Shown: in pieces, positions 60,041-64,000 of the stretch
Numbering within the stretch: position 1 is the first letter of the stretch
How the letters are laid out: every line of letters starts with the position of its first letter
Source of the DNA: Styela clava
Taxonomy: Eukaryota > Chordata > Ascidiacea > Stolidobranchia > Styelidae
Assembly (NCBI RefSeq): GCF_964204865.1
Contig: NC_135261.1
Coordinates: 15,748,001 to 15,812,000, forward strand
Length of the DNA stretch: 64,000 nt
Reading direction: 5' to 3'
Notes under the pieces: model-generated
Seen by the model: only the letters and a program-made list of their open reading frames with translations
Databases searched by the model: none
What the model was told of the DNA's origin: nothing
Program-made: the position numbers and the translations under genes

Positions 60041-61625
60041 ATGCTGACCTTGAAAAACATATTGTGTATTTCACTTTTGATGCTTGTTATAAGCATCGAG
60101 ATTAACCTGGCAAAAGAATGTAAAATTTCAGAGAACAATGAGGACATTGACTGGGATAAGGTATGTATATAATTTAATTGTAAAACCTTTACTTCCAGTC
60201 AGTTTTTGATATATATTTTTAAAAGATTTGTCGTTTCCGCTTACACTTTTCTCCAAAAGTTTGATTAAGACAACATTAGGACTTAAGATACATTATCTCA
60301 CAATAATACATCTGGAGATTTCAACCTCTTCACTTCACTCAACTTTCCAAATGTGTCACAGGTGGTAACAATTGAGATTTAGTAAAACTCTTCTTGCATA
60401 ATGAAATTATTCAGTAGAAATTACAAACCATATTGTTGTGTGCAGGTTAAAAATGACTGGTATCTGGTGCTACACACCAACGATGAGGTCATGAATGAAG
60501 ATGTTATAGGTACAAAATTACAGAACTTCTCCAATACAAATGAAGGAATGCAAATGGTGGTTACTAATTTACATGAAAAGTAAGTTTATACTTTATTTCA
60601 AATAAAGTTAAAAAAAAACTGAAAAAATGACTAAAACACTGCAATATTCAAACTAAAGTATATAAGCGAATTCTGTTACATTTGAATTGACAGATCAAAC
60701 TACTCAGTCTCCAAATCAGAGATACATTCGAAAACAGAAGATATGTAATTGTACATTTTACTTTATTTCAGTTCTCCTCCCCAAACCTTTACAATTGATC
60801 GGACCAAACGAATAGACGGCGTTTATTATGGGATAAAGAGCGAAAGTATTATTTTTGGATATAACTATATAGTTAAAATGAAATATAATAAATAAGAAAT
60901 TCAATATTTTGATACAGAACCAGCTGTTTTGGCTTCACACACTCTAACACAAGACGGAGGAACAAATAATAATGCTAAAAAAATAGGTAATGTATAATTG
61001 AATTTACAGATTAAAATGGTTATGGTGAATACATTAACAATAGTTGAAACATTTTAATATTCAGATGATGCCTTGTTCAATGGTGATAATCTGATTCTAT
61101 ACGACAAAAAGAATTATTTAGTCCATGCATTCTGCAGTCTTTCAGGTATTTTATGCCACTTTTCATTTAGTTTCAATGACAATTTATTCTCAGCAGCATT
61201 GATAGAACACACAATAAACGGAATTAGACTCACTCAAGAGTAAATAATATATTCAGTGAGTAATGAAAATTGATCACTTAAAACCAGTCAAGGATGTTCA
61301 TTCACAAGTAATGTCTACTCACTAGTGGAGGTAGTTACACATTGCATGTAAAGTGGGGAATAGGGGAAAAGCAACATAAGACAACAAAATTTTTTAAAAA
61401 AGGGACATCAACCAATTGTATATATGTAGATTTCTGGAGCGATTTATATCAAATCTCAATATCTTTTCAGGTGAATGGGTTGTCTGGTCGGCATTTCCAA
61501 CCCTAAATCCAACTATTCATCAAATTAGTTCAATGTGGAACAAGCTCATTGAGAAAGGAATCATTGTACAACTTTATCCTTCTAAAATTGTTGAACATCC
61601 GGAGTTGATGGAAAGTTTGAACTGA
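60041..61625 (+). CDS. Secreted lipocalin-like protein, copy 4
   Basis: Exons 60041-60160, 60446-60579, 60772-60845, 60918-60986, 61065-61145, 61471-61625; 210 residues. It shares V16, T63, I106, N141 and I143 with copy 3 and adds P30S close to the mature N-terminus. Exon 6 is the same in all four intact copies. Key lipocalin features (W45-Y46, LYDKKNY, C27/C156, C-terminal helix) are kept, and all introns have GT-AG borders. Downstream the AATAAA near 61694 is closer to the stop because of the 3' flank deletion. It is the last intact member before the broken copy 5. Confidence 0.8.
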
Positions 61626-61947
61626 CGAGATTTTTCAATATTGAGTTATAACCCTGAACAGTATACTATTTAGTACAACTACTATATTCTAGAATAAATA
61701 AGAAAACTACAGGAGTCATTTTTTATGCAATTTTAGGCGTTATGCCGTGTCTTTCTCAGTTTCATTGTTGTCGTAATTATGTTGTGCTATATTTAAGTTG
61801 CAAATTATACAATGAAGACATGATGCAAATGTTTTAACACTCTAAATGCAATTCTGAACTAGAGGAATTCATCTTTATCTTCCACAATTTGATGAGATAA
61901 GATAAAAAGATTAATTCATGATTAATAAATTTGATCGAAAACTACCG

Positions 61948-62509
61948 TTTGGTATCTTGGGGTGGATATCACAGCATATTAGAGTGTACGCCTATAAATA
62001 CATTGAAGCTTATATTTGTAATTGTATCAGTGTGTGTAAATAGCACTACAACGATACAACATCAAACGTTGGGATATGATAGAATTTCCATATTTGGACA
62101 GAAATAGGATTGGATGAAGCACCTAAACGAATAAACATGTTCTTGAAAATGTGAATCTATTGATCCCATTCTGCCTTTCTTCTTTCAGGAGACAATGTAT
62201 GTTCTTCATTGCCAGACAGTATGAACAAAAAAAATTACGTATTTCACAGAGCTTGTTTAGAAAATATAGCATCATTAAGCGACTTGGATAAGTGAGGATA
62301 TCAATCGCGCTCTTCCGATTGAAATATTATTGCTACAGCATCTATAGACTTTTCGTTGCAACTATTCATTACATAATTCTGAAATGTCACAAATTGATGT
62401 AAATTTGGATAACTCGCCAACAAACTCTCAAAAGTTTTCAGGGTTATGAAAAGACTTAATTTTGTAGTTTAAATAAGATAAAACTAAGATTTAGCCATTG
62501 TAAAACAAA
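61948..62509 (+). repeat. Diverged lipocalin upstream region (copy 5)
   Basis: Aligns in order with the 0.5 kb before the other copies: GTGTGTAAATAGCACT, GAACATGTTCTTGAAAATGT-type block, GCGCTCTTCCGATTGAAATATT and GGGTTATGAAAAGACTTAAT. A TATGAAA element is at 62445. It is more diverged than any pairwise comparison among copies 1 to 4. Confidence 0.7.
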
Positions 62510-63850
62510 ATGCAGACCTTAAAAACATGTGTATTTCACTTTTGATGCTTGTTATAAGCATCAAGATTAACCAGGCAAAGAAATGTATAATTCCAGAGAA
62601 CAATGAAGACATCGACTCTACTTTCAATGAATTTCTTGAAATCAAGGATTTTAGATATTAAAAAAACAATTGCCTCTTCTCTTAGTTTTCTTAAATATTT
62701 TATTAAGTAAACTCATACTTATATTTTATTAAGTTTACATTGATAACGAAATATTGAAGAATTTGCATTTATCTTGAAGAGTAGTGAATAATGTAGAAAA
62801 TCAGTAGGAAAATTGTCAAATTCACTGTTTTAGTTAAATGAAATTTTTACAATTTTTTTGGTAAAGCTAAATTTTTGTATAGTTTCCCACAATGATAGAT
62901 GGAAACTGGAATGAACATTGAAAAAGATTTATATATCCTGTTTAATTTTCATAATGACAGTTTGCGAATGATTGGTATCTAGGACTACATACCGATGACG
63001 CATTGTCGACAACAGATGTTATAGGTTCAAAAATCTGAAATATCACAAAAACAAAGATTGGAAGTAAATTTTTAATCACAAGTTTCTATGAAAGGTGAGT
63101 GAATATTAGTTTATTGCATAGTAGAAGTTTGAAAAAGTAATGTTTTCAAGGTCTATGAATGTTTGACCAACCCTTGACCCCAGAAAACTTCTTCCTGTAC
63201 TTTGCTATTGCAAAATTTCTGATGTTTATTTTGTAAGCGCTTTGGAGAGTTGACGCTTATGAACTGGTTGATATGTTCAGAACCAGCATTTTAATAAGCA
63301 AAAATATTCAACCACATTTTTTTAAGGCTCCTATGGTAATAAGGCACCATTTTCTGGGCTAATTTTTAATTATAGCAACTAAAGTGAAGCTCATCGAAAT
63401 ACAATCAAGTTATTTGATTCACAACTAATTTTTGAAACCAGATTGAAAACTGACAAATAACACGCTGAACTGCGAAAAAGAGGCAATGTTCACCATCATG
63501 CTTGAATATCATTTACGGTACATCTCATTTTTCAGTTCTCCCCCCCCCCCCCCCCAAAAAAAAAAACAATGAAGGCTTATTGTATCAAACTAAGATCAGG
63601 TGTTTGTAGAGCGAATAAGAGCCAAGGTATGAATTTTATATAGATGACATTTAGAAAAGTTACTTAACACTTTATCAAATAAAAAGCTTTTTCTCATTCT
63701 AGTATAGAGTCAGAGGCTTTGTCTATAAATGCCCTATTAGCAGATGGAAGTTTGGATAAAGATGCAGTAAAAGTAGGTAAGGCACATTAAATCCAACCTT
63801 TTTTAATAAGATGACGAAGCACTTGCATATCTATCCAAAAAATAAATGCT
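62510..63850 (+). pseudogene. Lipocalin-like copy 5, broken
   Basis: Exon 1-like sequence starts at ATG 62510, but a net 4-base loss shifts the frame; an internal ATG at 62527 restores the signal peptide and CIIPENNEDID. The exon 1 donor is then gone and the frame stops at 62661. Exon 2-like 62961-63094 is exactly 134 bases, as in the intact genes, and reads NDWYLGLHTDD, with an in-frame TGA at the position of Q66. Exon 3-like 63536-63626 is lengthened by a C/A homopolymer; exon 4-like 63708-63776 is the normal 69 bases. An exon 5-like start at 63811 (DDEALAYLSKK) stops early. An older paralogue whose borders help validate the gene model. Confidence 0.75.
63541..63567. repeat. Poly-C/poly-A homopolymer run
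   Basis: A C-run of about 15 followed by an A-run of about 12 inside the exon 3-like region of copy 5. The length may be uncertain because of sequencing error. Confidence 0.8.
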
Positions 63851-64000
63851 AATAAATTGACTTGGTGATATGATGAACCACAGTCTACAGCAACTCATGA
63901 GGTCTGGTATTTAAAATGTTGGATATTCTCAACTGATCAGTGGCTATGTGAAGCCTCCAAATACGAGGTCAGTAGACCTCAAAAATGTAATATTTCTATT
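63851..64000. other. Right edge of window
   Basis: AT-rich sequence downstream of the decayed lipocalin. No exon 6-like sequence is seen before the window ends. Confidence 0.4.

Larger units (their letters stand above)
58260..61947 (+). repeat. Tandem unit 4 (right end cut at 61947)
   Basis: Matches unit 3 up to the lipocalin 3' flank. It then switches near 61947 (after AAACTACCG) into sequence resembling the 5' flank of a lipocalin gene (GGTGGATATCACAG). Its 3' flank lacks about 35 bases present in units 1 to 3 (after CCCTGAACAG near 61660) and about 9 bases near 61773. Confidence 0.9.

Noticed and set aside
1-64000. CRISPR arrays, operons, tRNA or rRNA genes
   Set aside because: Repeats are long, tandem or inverted rather than spacer-interrupted. 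Genes have introns. I saw no tRNA box A/box B pairing or rRNA core sequences by eye.

Overview
The window is animal nuclear DNA: AT-rich, with small multi-exon genes bounded by GT-AG introns of roughly 70 to 400 bases, and many hAT-type DNA transposon remnants, a LINE tail, minisatellites and large recent duplications. There are no bacterial-style operons or long single-exon genes. Short introns, AT-rich intergenes and hAT/LINE debris would suit an invertebrate such as a tunicate, but the sequence alone does not fix the species.

Left third (1-21,750). Two intact six-exon genes for 2-oxoglutarate/Fe(II) oxygenases of the isopenicillin-N-synthase-like family face each other tail to tail (5643-7716 on +, 14054-16199 on -). 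They are the cores of an old inverted duplication: upstream flanks match to about 5105 / 16600, and again at 2836-2985 / 16690-16860 beyond a left-arm-only stretch ending in a hAT-like terminus at 5090. The 6.3 kb between them holds scattered repeats, including the first members of a short repeat family (starts TTGGACACG, ends CTCTCTTG, carries a CRE-like TGACGTCA), and one weak exon candidate.

Right two thirds (21,757-64,000). This is a nested tandem array built around a secreted lipocalin-like gene. Assembling six exons from splice sites and frame gives a 210-residue precursor with a signal peptide, a DWY strand-A motif, a LYDKKNY motif followed by Cys, and a C-terminal strand plus helix. 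There are four intact copies (24985-26593, 32012-33620, 43847-45433, 60041-61625) and a fifth, older, broken copy from 62510 onward. Copies 1 and 2 lie in a near-identical 7,027-bp tandem duplication and encode the same protein. Copies 3 and 4 lie in a second-level duplication of about 14.3 kb (36.8-51.1 kb and 51.1 kb onward). A piece of lipocalin 3' flank upstream of every copy, and the copy 4/copy 5 junction near 61948, point to an ancestral tandem unit of about 2.5 kb.

Dated insertions decorate the array. A 1,373-bp hAT element with 8-bp target duplication CATTAGAG is in units 1 and 2 but not 3 and 4, where the empty site remains; it holds a nested hAT with a broken transposase C-terminus. 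A 1,197-bp hAT (TSD GGCTAGAT) and a 275-bp hAT MITE (TSD TTCATTAG) occur in only one of the two large units. Other parts are a LINE C-terminal fragment with a CCHC-like zinc knuckle, an inverted copy of that fragment, a 146-bp tandem repeat, two hairpin-forming inverted repeats and a 2.5-kb array of short repeats present in only one unit. Copies 1 and 2 have TATAAAAG about 50 bases upstream of the ATG; copies 3, 4 and 5 have TATGAAA(A)G, so promoter strength may differ between copies.
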